DNA of 6,456 nucleotides. Source: an uncultured Collinsella sp. GTDB lineage: Bacteria; Actinomycetota; Coriobacteriia; Coriobacteriales; Coriobacteriaceae. The notes under the pieces are model-generated. The model was given only the letters and a program-made list of their open reading frames with translations. It was not told the DNA's origin and ran no database searches. The stretch spans positions 1 to 6,456 of the forward strand of contig CAAECP010000001.1 of the NCBI GenBank assembly GCA_900754385.1. The letters run 5' to 3'. Shown one piece after another: positions 1 through 6,150 of this stretch. The translations under genes were made by a program, and so were the position numbers. Numbering within the stretch: position 1 is the first letter of the stretch; every line of letters starts with the position of its first letter.

Positions 1-95
1 TCGCGGTCGATATACTCTACCCCATGTTCGTCCAGCCATGCCTTGGCCTTCTTACAGGTCGAGCACTTGGGATATTCAACAAACAATACCGCCAT
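1..95 (-). CDS. ArsC/Spx-family thioredoxin-fold protein, N-terminal fragment (runs off the window)
   Basis: Only the first 31 codons are present; the gene continues beyond base 1. The peptide opens MAVLFVEYPKCSTCKKAKAW, giving a beta strand followed by Cys11-Ser-Thr-Cys14 and a basic helix. This arrangement is typical of the ArsC-related family, which covers arsenate reductase-like proteins and Spx/MgsR RNA-polymerase-binding regulators. The ATG is supported by an AAAGGA ribosome binding site at 102-107, six bases upstream. The CxxC pair occurs in Spx-type redox switches and in many uncharacterised ArsC-like proteins. The residues that would separate an arsenate reductase from a regulator lie outside the window, so only the family is claimed. 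It follows the VanZ-like gene after a 122-base gap and may have its own promoter there. Confidence 0.82.
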   Translation of the reverse strand, partial: MAVLFVEYPKCSTCKKAKAWLDEHGVEYIDR

Positions 96-168
96 GGGAT
101 TTCCTTTCTTAGAGAAAACAGGTGTCTGGAAAACTGCACATCGACGACCACTCGCGATTGCAGCCGTT

Positions 169-174
169 ATTGTA
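169..174 (-). promoter_or_regulatory. Candidate -10 box for the ArsC-like gene
   Basis: The minus strand reads TACAAT here, five of six matches to the TATAAT consensus, about 70 bases upstream of the ArsC-like ATG. No good -35 hexamer sits at 16-18 bases (the sequence there is ACTGCC-like), so this is a weak call based on the -10 alone. Confidence 0.27.
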
Positions 175-217
175 GTCAATGTCGAAGCATAGGCAGTCGC
201 GATGTCTCGTCTTAAGG

Positions 218-799
218 CTAGCGCCTCGCATGGGCGCCGATCGGCCGAGTCGCATGGCGCACCAACGCCGCTGCCAGCAATACCAACAGCATGGCGGTGA
301 CATAGCCCGCAGCATCGAATCCTAAATCGATAACGTCGAAATGCCTGCCGGGAACAAAGATCTTATGTACCTGATCGCCAACGGAGCAGGCGGCGCAAAA
401 GAGCAATACGGGCACGCAACGGGAGTATACGCTCCACGGACGCCTGGAAAAGCAAACCACGACCACCGAGGCGAACAATCCGACGAAGAAAAACTCTACG
501 GTATGGGCAACGCGACGGACGTTCGTGCCCACCCACATGCGAATGGAAGCAAGTCGGCCAGACCGGATATTCGAGGCAGCCGAATCGGTGCCCCCGGTCA
601 TTCCGTTCTCCGTCTGGGCTTCACCCGTGGCATCGGCAGCCTGAACGCCCGTAGCCTGACCCTCCACCACACGCGCGGTGGACTCGCTCAGCAACGACGT
701 CTCCACCGCATTTTGCTCCGTCAGCACCCAGATGCCCACCAGCGTTGCAGCGAACAGAACGATCGCGGTCCATCCGATTATTTGTTTTACGCGCGCCAA
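218..799 (-). CDS. VanZ-family membrane protein
   Basis: This is a 193-residue membrane protein with four predicted helices at about residues 8-27, 99-116, 125-142 and 163-182. Conserved VanZ features are visible: Arg96, His99 and Glu102-Phe103 at the start of helix 2, then a GDQVHKIFVPGR block (141-152) followed by Asp155 and Asp158. VanZ itself confers low-level teicoplanin resistance, but most family members are uncharacterised, so resistance should not be assumed. The start is a TTG at 797-799, chosen because a perfect AGGAGG (807-812) lies seven bases upstream. Residues 28-95 form a hydrophilic, Ala/Thr/Ser/Gly-rich linker between helices 1 and 2, which looks long for the family and probably faces outward. 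It lies 105 bases downstream of the recombinase with no clear terminator between them, so co-transcription is possible. Confidence 0.85.
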   Translation of the reverse strand: MARVKQIIGWTAIVLFAATLVGIWVLTEQNAVETSLLSESTARVVEGQATGVQAADATGEAQTENGMTGGTDSAASNIRSGRLASIRMWVGTNVRRVAHTVEFFFVGLFASVVVVCFSRRPWSVYSRCVPVLLFCAACSVGDQVHKIFVPGRHFDVIDLGFDAAGYVTAMLLVLLAAALVRHATRPIGAHARR

Positions 800-806
800 G
801 GGCCAA

Positions 807-812
807 CCTCCT
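807..812 (-). promoter_or_regulatory. Ribosome binding site that fixes the TTG start of the VanZ-like gene
   Basis: The minus strand reads AAAAAAAGGAGGTTGGCCC immediately before TTG at 799-797. AGGAGG is a perfect anti-16S match with seven-base spacing, and no ATG or GTG in frame fits it better. A second TTG immediately after the AGGAGG is out of frame. Confidence 0.85.
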
Positions 813-904
813 TTTTTTGAATATCAGCGAGTGTAGCCCCAAATGACATCGTCACCGTATCAAAAGTTGAATCGCAACAGGAAGCGACAAAGCGACGCAA
901 ACCC

Positions 905-1510
905 CTACCCCGCCTCGCGCATCCAGCGATCGAACGTCCCCACGCACACGCCCAGGCACTTTGCTGCCTGGCTGCGGGTAATATCGCCCGCCTCATAGCT
1001 ATCGCGCACCAGCTCAAACTGAGGAGGGCACGGCTTGCGAGGTCGACCGAAACGGACCCCTCGCGCCCGCGCCGCTGCAATTCCCTCCGCCTGGCGCCGA
1101 TGGATATTCTCGCGCTCCACCTGCGCCACGTAGCTCAGCAGTTGCAGCACAATATCGGCAATCAGGGTGTTGGTCACATCCGGCGCGCCGCTGGCCCTGA
1201 CGCGCGTGTCAAGCAATGGCATGTCCAACACCACAATGGCAACCCCGAGCTCCTTGGTAATGCGTCGCCATTCCTCAAGAATCTCGGAGTAATTACGACC
1301 AAGTCGGTCGATAGAAAGCACCACCAGTACGTCCCCGTCTCCCAGGACGTGCAGCAGCTCGCGATAACGCGGTCGATCGAAGTCCTTGCCGCTCGCATGG
1401 TCGGCATAAATATTCGCCGAGCCCACGCCATAGGCGCCCAGCGCATCCAGCTGCCGATTAAGGTTCTGATCGCGCGAACTCACCCGCGCATAACCGTACA
1501 CCGTCGCCAT
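905..1510 (-). CDS. Small serine recombinase (resolvase/invertase family)
   Basis: The protein has 201 residues from the ATG at 1508-1510. The N-terminal catalytic domain (about 4-130) shows YGYARVSSRDQ with Arg9 and nucleophile Ser11, and IDRLGRN with Asp68, Arg69 and Arg72, matching the active-site set of gamma-delta resolvase and Hin. A long helix with VERENIHRRQAEGI (131-144) leads to a GRPRK minor-groove arm (155-159). A helix-turn-helix of the DITRSQAAKCLGV type (176-199) ends the protein. All expected catalytic residues are intact, so the enzyme should cut and rejoin DNA at paired sites through a covalent serine link. An in-frame TTG at 1540 would add ten residues but has no ribosome binding site and lies inside the upstream repeat; the ATG has a GGGGAT-like site five bases away. 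Whether it acts as a resolvase, invertase or integrase helper cannot be told from sequence. No transposase accompanies it here. Confidence 0.93.
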   Translation of the reverse strand: MATVYGYARVSSRDQNLNRQLDALGAYGVGSANIYADHASGKDFDRPRYRELLHVLGDGDVLVVLSIDRLGRNYSEILEEWRRITKELGVAIVVLDMPLLDTRVRASGAPDVTNTLIADIVLQLLSYVAQVERENIHRRQAEGIAAARARGVRFGRPRKPCPPQFELVRDSYEAGDITRSQAAKCLGVCVGTFDRWMREAG

Positions 1511-1528
1511 CTCATCCCCGCTTTCTTG

Positions 1529-1569
1529 TAAACCTGCCAAAAAGGGACAGGTTTATTTTGGTAGGTTTT
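1529..1569. repeat. Cluster of three GGNAGGTTTA-type repeats upstream of the recombinase
   Basis: Three ten-base units are visible: GGCAGGTTTA on the minus strand (1529-1538), GACAGGTTTA on the plus strand (1546-1555) and GGTAGGTTTT on the plus strand (1560-1569). Units one and two form an 8-bp perfect inverted repeat (TAAACCTG/CAGGTTTA) within 27 bases. Units one and three form 13-base arms (1530-1542 and 1556-1568) with one mismatch. The first arrangement resembles in size a serine-recombinase core site, where two inverted half-sites flank a central crossover, so it may be this recombinase's own target or operator. An alternative is a remnant of an IS200/RAYT-type palindromic repeat, since GGGACAGGTTTATTTT-like ends occur near such transposases in other bacteria. 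The repeats are seen directly; the function is inference. Confidence 0.7.
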
Positions 1570-1578
1570 ACCTCTCAA
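1550..1578 (-). promoter_or_regulatory. Candidate recombinase promoter overlapping the repeats
   Basis: The minus strand has TTGAGA (1573-1578), five of six to the -35 consensus, then a 17-base spacer and TAAACC (1550-1555), a poor -10. Predicted transcription would start near 1543, about 33 bases before the ATG. That would exclude the alternative TTG start at 1540 for lack of leader. The -10 box lies inside the second repeat unit, so a protein bound to the repeats would block it. Confidence 0.35.
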
Positions 1579-1630
1579 ATAGCAGGTAAGCGGGCGGCCG
1601 AGCAGACGGCAAGGTAGCCACGATTCAAAT

Positions 1631-1662
1631 GCGGAGGGCGGTCCCGAAAGGCCGCCCTCCGC
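1631..1662 (-). terminator. Hairpin terminator downstream of rnr
   Basis: An 11-bp perfect stem (GCGGAGGGCGG at 1631-1641 and its complement at 1652-1662) with a ten-base loop begins 25 bases past the rnr stop codon. On the minus strand it is followed by ATTTGAAT rather than a clean T run. It is therefore a strong stem with a weak tail, plausible for a high-GC genome but not a textbook intrinsic terminator. Confidence 0.68.
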
Positions 1663-1687
1663 TCCCCCACCATCAGTCGGGATTTAG

Positions 1688-3823
1688 CTAATGGATAAGC
1701 TTAAAGTCCAAGTGTCCACGCGTGGTATTGACGCGCGAGACCTCGATAATCACGCGCTGGCCCAGTTCATAGCGAGTCCCCGTGTCGGCGCCCGTCAGCG
1801 TAAGCGCGTCCTCGTCGAACTCGAGCCACTCGTTGCCCAGGCTCTTAATTGAAACCAGGCCCTCGACCTGTGTTAGGTCCAAGCGCACAAAGAGGCCCAT
1901 GCTGCTAACCCACGAGACGGTTCCGGCATAGCGCTCACCCAGACGGTCCTCATAGTACTGGGCAATCTTGATCTTTTGCGTCGCATGGCTGGCGGCATCT
2001 GCCGCGCGCTCGGCATCGCTACATGCGCGGCAGATCTGCGGCAGAATGCGCGGCAGCGACTCGCGCCCCTTGCCGATCAGCCACGGCGTACGGACCAAGG
2101 CGTCCTTGCCGCCGAGCTGCTCATAGGCCAACTGCAGTTTGAGCACGCGGTGCACCACCAGATCGGGGTAGCGACGGATGGGACTCGTAAAGTGACAGTA
2201 GCACGGCGCGGCGAGCGCAAAGTGGCCCTCGTTGCGCGGCTTGTACAGCGCGCGCTGCATGCTGCGCAGAAGCAGCGTGTTAACGAGCGGTGCGTTGGCC
2301 GTACCGGCGGCAGCATCAACTGCAGCCTGCAGCTCATCGGGGCTCCCCAGGGCAATACCGGCAGCACGGCGATCGTCGATGATGCCTAGCTGCGCCAGCG
2401 CAACGGCAGCACCGTGCAGGCTATCGGGGCTCGGATCCTCATGCACGCGATAGCAGGCCTCGATATCACGGTCTGCCAGCCACTCTGCAACGCACTCGTT
2501 GGCGAGCAGCATGGCTTCCTCGATAAGTGACGTGGCACACGAACGCTCACGCGCCACAATCTGCACGGGCACTCCGTCCTCATCCAATAGAGCGCGAATC
2601 TCGGCCGTGTCAAAATCGACTGAGCCGCGGGCGCGACGAATACGACGGCGAAGTTCGGCGAGTTCGTTGGCGGCGACAAGGAAATCGCAGAGGTCGACGT
2701 TGTAGCCGCGGGCGACCTCCTCGCACGCAAGACCGCGCTCAAGCGCTTCCTCGCGCGAGGTCTCGGCAGCCGCAACATCCTCGGCCGCACCCTCCAGCAC
2801 CGAATACTCAACCGCGCCGGCACGCACCAGCAGCGCCTCGGCGCCGTCATAGTCCATACGCACACGCGAGCGAATCACGCTGGGGTACGGATCGTAATGC
2901 CGCACGCGACCCTGTGCATCGAGCTCAATGTCAACGGTAAACGCAAGACGGTCCTCGTCAGGGCGAAGCGAGCACAGGTCACAGGACAGGCGTTCGGGCA
3001 GCATGGGAAGCACGCGATCGGCCAGATACACCGATGTCGTACGATGGCGAGCCTCAAGATCGATATGCCCGTCCCAAGCCACATAGTGTGAAACGTCGGC
3101 GATATGCACACCCAGCTTGTAGCCACCCTCGGGCGTGCGCTCCAGCGAAATGGCGTCGTCAAAGTCGCGCGCGTCGACTGGGTCGATCGTGATGACAAAG
3201 CGGTCGCGCAGATCGCGGCGGAGCGGGTCCTTAAGCGCCGCGGACACATCGAGCGAAAGCCCCTCGGCCTCGTCTAGCGCGGCCTCGGGATAGCTATCGG
3301 TATAGCCGTAACGCGCCATCACATATTGAACGCCCAAATCGGGCGCGTCATCTCCGCCAATGCGGCGTTCGATCGTCACAGTGCCCGATTCCAGGCGCGT
3401 CGGGTAGGTCAAAATGCGCGCGACAACAGCATCACCCGGGTGGACGCCCAGACGATCCGCCGAGGTATCCTCGGGCAGAATGAAGAAGTCGGCCTTCAGG
3501 CGCGAATCGAGCGGCTCGATCACACCGAGCGGACCGGCGGTCTGGTACGTGCCCACCACGCTTATAGCTGCGCGCTCAACCACGCCTTCGATCACGGCGC
3601 GCCGCTCACCGTGCGGGCTGTTCTTAATGCTCACGGCAACGGTATCGCCATCCATGATCTCGCGCTTACCGCGGCCCATGACCTTGTAGTCGCCATTCTC
3701 GGTTATGACATAGGCACTGTGCTCATGGAGCTGCACGCGCCCGGTCAGGCTCGGACGGCGTTCGCTGCGTACCGGCCCGCGCTTATTGCGAGCTCCACGC
3801 TTATGCTTGTTATTGCGCCCCAT
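1688..3823 (-). CDS. rnr: Ribonuclease R (3'-5' exoribonuclease, RNB/S1 family)
   Basis: This 711-residue enzyme degrades RNA from the 3' end, including structured RNA, in mRNA turnover and RNA quality control. The order is a basic N-terminal tail (1-24, rich in Lys/Arg/Asn), cold-shock-type OB domains (about 25-155), the catalytic RNB domain (about 200-560) and an S1 domain (about 629-708). The metal-binding acidic cluster is complete: TIDPVDARDFDDAI supplies Asp214, Asp220, Asp222 and Asp223. HIADVSHYV (240-248) and FTSPIRRYPDL (545-555, with the conserved Arg550) are also family hallmarks. The ATG is preceded by AGGAGG (3828-3833) with four-base spacing. The protein stops right after the S1 domain and lacks the lysine-rich C-terminal tail known from the E. 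coli enzyme. A terminator separates it from ftsX, so it should have its own promoter, though none convincing is visible in 3834-3898. smpB, often nearby, is not in the window. Confidence 0.97.
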   Translation of the reverse strand: MGRNNKHKRGARNKRGPVRSERRPSLTGRVQLHEHSAYVITENGDYKVMGRGKREIMDGDTVAVSIKNSPHGERRAVIEGVVERAAISVVGTYQTAGPLGVIEPLDSRLKADFFILPEDTSADRLGVHPGDAVVARILTYPTRLESGTVTIERRIGGDDAPDLGVQYVMARYGYTDSYPEAALDEAEGLSLDVSAALKDPLRRDLRDRFVITIDPVDARDFDDAISLERTPEGGYKLGVHIADVSHYVAWDGHIDLEARHRTTSVYLADRVLPMLPERLSCDLCSLRPDEDRLAFTVDIELDAQGRVRHYDPYPSVIRSRVRMDYDGAEALLVRAGAVEYSVLEGAAEDVAAAETSREEALERGLACEEVARGYNVDLCDFLVAANELAELRRRIRRARGSVDFDTAEIRALLDEDGVPVQIVARERSCATSLIEEAMLLANECVAEWLADRDIEACYRVHEDPSPDSLHGAAVALAQLGIIDDRRAAGIALGSPDELQAAVDAAAGTANAPLVNTLLLRSMQRALYKPRNEGHFALAAPCYCHFTSPIRRYPDLVVHRVLKLQLAYEQLGGKDALVRTPWLIGKGRESLPRILPQICRACSDAERAADAASHATQKIKIAQYYEDRLGERYAGTVSWVSSMGLFVRLDLTQVEGLVSIKSLGNEWLEFDEDALTLTGADTGTRYELGQRVIIEVSRVNTTRGHLDFKLIH

Positions 3824-3898
3824 GGCGCCTCCTAACTATCGATTGCGAACTCCAAAGAGTCTACCCAAATGATTCGCTTTCCTGCCGTCCCCTAGGGA

Positions 3899-3934
3899 TC
3901 AAAAAACGGGCCGCCCCATAAGAGACGACCCGTT
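3899..3934 (-). terminator. Intrinsic terminator of the ftsEX operon
   Basis: A stem of about 13 bp pairs 3905-3917 with 3922-3934 around a four-base loop. Read on the minus strand it is ACGGGTCG, TCTC, loop TTAT, GGGG, CGGCCCGT, including three G-U wobbles, and runs directly into a T tract (complement of 3901-3906). It starts 25 bases after the ftsX stop codon and separates ftsEX from rnr. Confidence 0.9.
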
Positions 3935-3958
3935 GGAAGGGATGAATTCCAGGCATGC

Positions 3959-4879
3959 CTACACGCGCAGATAGCGGCGCATGGCGATGGCAGAACCAAA
4001 GAGACCGATAATCACGCCGACCAGAATCAGCGCAGCATAGGTCACCAGGTAGTACTGCATCGGCAGGGCAAACGACATCCAGCCAATGCTCTCCTGCAGA
4101 CGCGGAATCATCAGATTACGCAGCAGTTCCAGAACGCCGATGGAAAGCAGCGAGCCCAAAATGGCCTGCAGCACGCCCTCGGTGATAAACGGGCCACGAA
4201 TGAAGCCGTTGCTGGCGCCGACCAGACGCATAATCGCAATCTCACGACGACGCGCCGTGATGGACAGGCGAATCGTGTTGTTGATGAAGATGAATGCGAT
4301 AAAGGTCAGAAGGCCAACGAGCACCACGGCGGCGATGCGGATGTAGTTGGTCACCTGGAACAGGCGGCTCACTTCCTCCTGGCCGTACAGCACGCTCGCG
4401 TTGACGTCGCCGTCATCCGCGATCTTCTGGAAATCGGCATCCTTCTTGAGCTTCTCTGCCGTGCTCTCGACCTTGGACGGATCGTCCATCTCAATTGCAA
4501 ACGAAGCCGGCAGCGGGTTCTGGCCATCGAGCGCGCTCATGGTGGCGTCGGCGTTGCCCGACATCTTGCTCGTATACTCGGCTAGCGCGTCGTCCTTGTC
4601 CTTATAGGTCACGGACTTGACGTTATTCCACGTCTTAAGTTCGGCCTCAAAAGCCTGAACATCGGCCTGATCAGCGTCATCACTAATGAACGCGTTGATG
4701 ACAACCTGATCCTCGACGGTGCCGATCACGGAGTTCAGCATCGCGGAGCCCATGATGAACAGGCCGATGATAAACAGCGAAAGGAAGATCGTGATGACGG
4801 CGCCGAGCGAGGTAGTCCAGTTACGGAAGAAGTGGCTGATTGCCTCTTTGAAGGAGTAGCCCACGTTAGTTGGTGCCAT
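3959..4879 (-). CDS. ftsX: Cell division protein FtsX, membrane subunit of the FtsEX complex
   Basis: FtsX is the integral-membrane partner of FtsE; together they pass ATP-driven conformational change to peptidoglycan hydrolases outside the cell during division. The 306-residue protein has the family topology: a cytoplasmic N-terminus, TM1 (about 23-48), a large extracellular domain (about 50-178), then TM2 (179-201), TM3 (about 231-254) and TM4 (about 277-299). The family block NPLPASF (121-127) lies in the external domain. The cytoplasmic loop RREIAIMRLVGAS (211-223) after TM2 is the expected FtsE contact region. The length is normal for Gram-positive FtsX. The ATG overlaps the end of ftsE by 14 bases, and a purine-rich GGGGAGG site inside the ftsE coding region lies about 11 bases upstream, so the two are translationally linked. 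The hydrolase it activates is not encoded nearby. Confidence 0.97.
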   Translation of the reverse strand: MAPTNVGYSFKEAISHFFRNWTTSLGAVITIFLSLFIIGLFIMGSAMLNSVIGTVEDQVVINAFISDDADQADVQAFEAELKTWNNVKSVTYKDKDDALAEYTSKMSGNADATMSALDGQNPLPASFAIEMDDPSKVESTAEKLKKDADFQKIADDGDVNASVLYGQEEVSRLFQVTNYIRIAAVVLVGLLTFIAFIFINNTIRLSITARRREIAIMRLVGASNGFIRGPFITEGVLQAILGSLLSIGVLELLRNLMIPRLQESIGWMSFALPMQYYLVTYAALILVGVIIGLFGSAIAMRRYLRV

Positions 4880-6086
4880 AGTTGCCGTAACCTCCCCTCT
4901 CCTGGTCGCGAATAACGTGGCCGCCCTCGAGGGCGATCACGCGACGGTGCATGCTATCGACCATCTCGCGGTCGTGCGTGGCGACGATCACGGTGGTGCC
5001 GGTGCGGTTAATACGCTCGAGCAGTTTCATGATGCCCAGCGAGATCGCCGGGTCGAGGTTACCCGTGGGCTCGTCGCAGATCAGCAGCGGCGGGCGGTTG
5101 ACCATAGCGCGGGCGACGGCAACGCGCTGCTGCTCGCCACCGGAAAGCTGGTCGGGCAGCGAGTCCATCTGATCGGCCAGACCGACCAGACGCAGCACCT
5201 CGGGCACCTGGCTGCGAATGACGCCCTTGGGCTTGCCGATGCACTGCAGGGCAAACGCCACGTTTTCGTAGGCGGTCTTTTGCGGCAGAAGCTTAAAGTC
5301 CTGGAACACGGCGCCAATCTGGCGGCGCAGGAACGGAACCTTGCGGTTCTTGATCTTCATGAGGTCCTGACCGGCAACCAGGATGCGGCCGCTCGTCGGC
5401 TTGACGTCGCGGTTGAGCGTCGACAGCAGCGTGGTCTTACCCGAGCCGGAGTGACCGACCAGGAAGACGAACTCGCCCGGATAGATCTCGATGTTGATGT
5501 CGTCGAGTGCAGGCTTGTTGGGCTGTGCCGGATAGATTTTGGTGACATGCTCCATAAGGATAACGGGCTCGACACCGGCCTGCTTGGCCATCTTCTTGCG
5601 GCTGGCCTGCGGATCGATGGGCGCAAACACCGACGTAAAATCGGGGTTGTTGAGCGCGTTATCGAGGCTTGCGACCTCGGCGGCCTGATCGCTCTCGACC
5701 ACCGGGGCAGCAGGCTGCGTGGGATCGGGAATAGCAGCAAAGAGACCGGACTGCGCAGGCTGAGGAGCCGGCGTCGCAGGGGCCAAGGGGTCGGGAATGC
5801 CGGCCATGGTAGGCTGCGGCGTGGAGGCGCCAGCCTGAGGCTGCTCCACGCGAGCGGTCACGGCCTGAACGGGCTCAAAACCCGCCGCACCGGAAAGCGC
5901 GACATCGCTGGTTGGATTGTAGGCAAAGGGATCGGATGCCGGCTGTGCCTGATCTGCCGGCTGAACGGGGGCCTGAGCAACAGGCTGGCCCTCTGAATCC
6001 GGAGTGGCGAAACGACTGCCCTGGACGCCTGCCTGCGTCTTGGGGGCATCATCGCCCGCACCGGAGGTACGGAAGTGGTTACCCAC
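4866..6086 (-). CDS. ftsE: Cell division ATP-binding protein FtsE with a long N-terminal extension
   Basis: FtsE is the ATPase of the FtsEX complex at the inner face of the septal membrane. The C-terminal 230 residues form a complete ABC nucleotide-binding domain: Walker A GHSGSGKTT (211-219), Q-loop Gln262 in VFQDFKLLP, signature LSGGEQQ (314-320), Walker B LLICDEPTGNLD (334-345) and switch His371. The protein has 406 residues against roughly 220-230 for usual FtsE. The excess is a Pro/Ala/Gln-rich, probably disordered segment (1-173) with two IPDP motifs at 97-100 and 119-122 and a basic patch RKKMAK (163-168) just before the ATPase. The start is a GTG at 6084-6086 with AAGGAG (6092-6097) five bases upstream. 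An internal ATG at residue 166 would give a normal-sized FtsE but lacks a convincing ribosome binding site. It overlaps ftsX by 14 bases. Confidence 0.95.
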   Translation of the reverse strand: MGNHFRTSGAGDDAPKTQAGVQGSRFATPDSEGQPVAQAPVQPADQAQPASDPFAYNPTSDVALSGAAGFEPVQAVTARVEQPQAGASTPQPTMAGIPDPLAPATPAPQPAQSGLFAAIPDPTQPAAPVVESDQAAEVASLDNALNNPDFTSVFAPIDPQASRKKMAKQAGVEPVILMEHVTKIYPAQPNKPALDDINIEIYPGEFVFLVGHSGSGKTTLLSTLNRDVKPTSGRILVAGQDLMKIKNRKVPFLRRQIGAVFQDFKLLPQKTAYENVAFALQCIGKPKGVIRSQVPEVLRLVGLADQMDSLPDQLSGGEQQRVAVARAMVNRPPLLICDEPTGNLDPAISLGIMKLLERINRTGTTVIVATHDREMVDSMHRRVIALEGGHVIRDQERGGYGNYGTN

Positions 6087-6091
6087 TGGTG

Positions 6092-6097
6092 CTCCTT
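6092..6097 (-). promoter_or_regulatory. Ribosome binding site that fixes the GTG start of ftsE
   Basis: The minus strand reads AAGGAGCACCA before the GTG at 6086. The five-base spacing and strong anti-16S match support translation of the full extension rather than initiation at an internal ATG. Confidence 0.8.
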
Positions 6098-6131
6098 ATC
6101 GTCGTGCGTTTAAACTACATGAGCGCTTTGT

Positions 6132-6140
6132 ATTTTAGCA
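6132..6140 (-). promoter_or_regulatory. Candidate extended -10 promoter for ftsEX
   Basis: The minus strand reads TGCTAAAAT, an extended -10 (TGn plus TAAAAT, five of six to consensus), about 45 bases upstream of the GTG. No good -35 is present, which is common for extended -10 promoters. A 6-bp inverted repeat (GCAGCA at 6138-6143 and TGCTGC at 6151-6156) lies directly upstream and could be an operator, though this is speculative. The expected transcript start is near 6125. Confidence 0.45.
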
Positions 6141-6150
6141 GCATTAGCTT

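Noticed and set aside
341..820. A 159-codon plus-strand open frame opposite the VanZ-like gene
   Set aside because: The minus strand has conserved VanZ motifs, membrane helices and a perfect ribosome binding site; the plus frame has none of these.
1511..1540. TTG start giving the recombinase ten extra residues
   Set aside because: It has no ribosome binding site, lies inside the inverted repeat and close to the predicted transcript start, and would place residues ahead of the normal family N-terminus.
4917..5996. A 359-codon plus-strand open frame opposite ftsE
   Set aside because: It is the antisense shadow of a GC-rich gene: the opposite strand encodes a complete ABC ATPase with all motifs, and this frame shows no recognisable domain.
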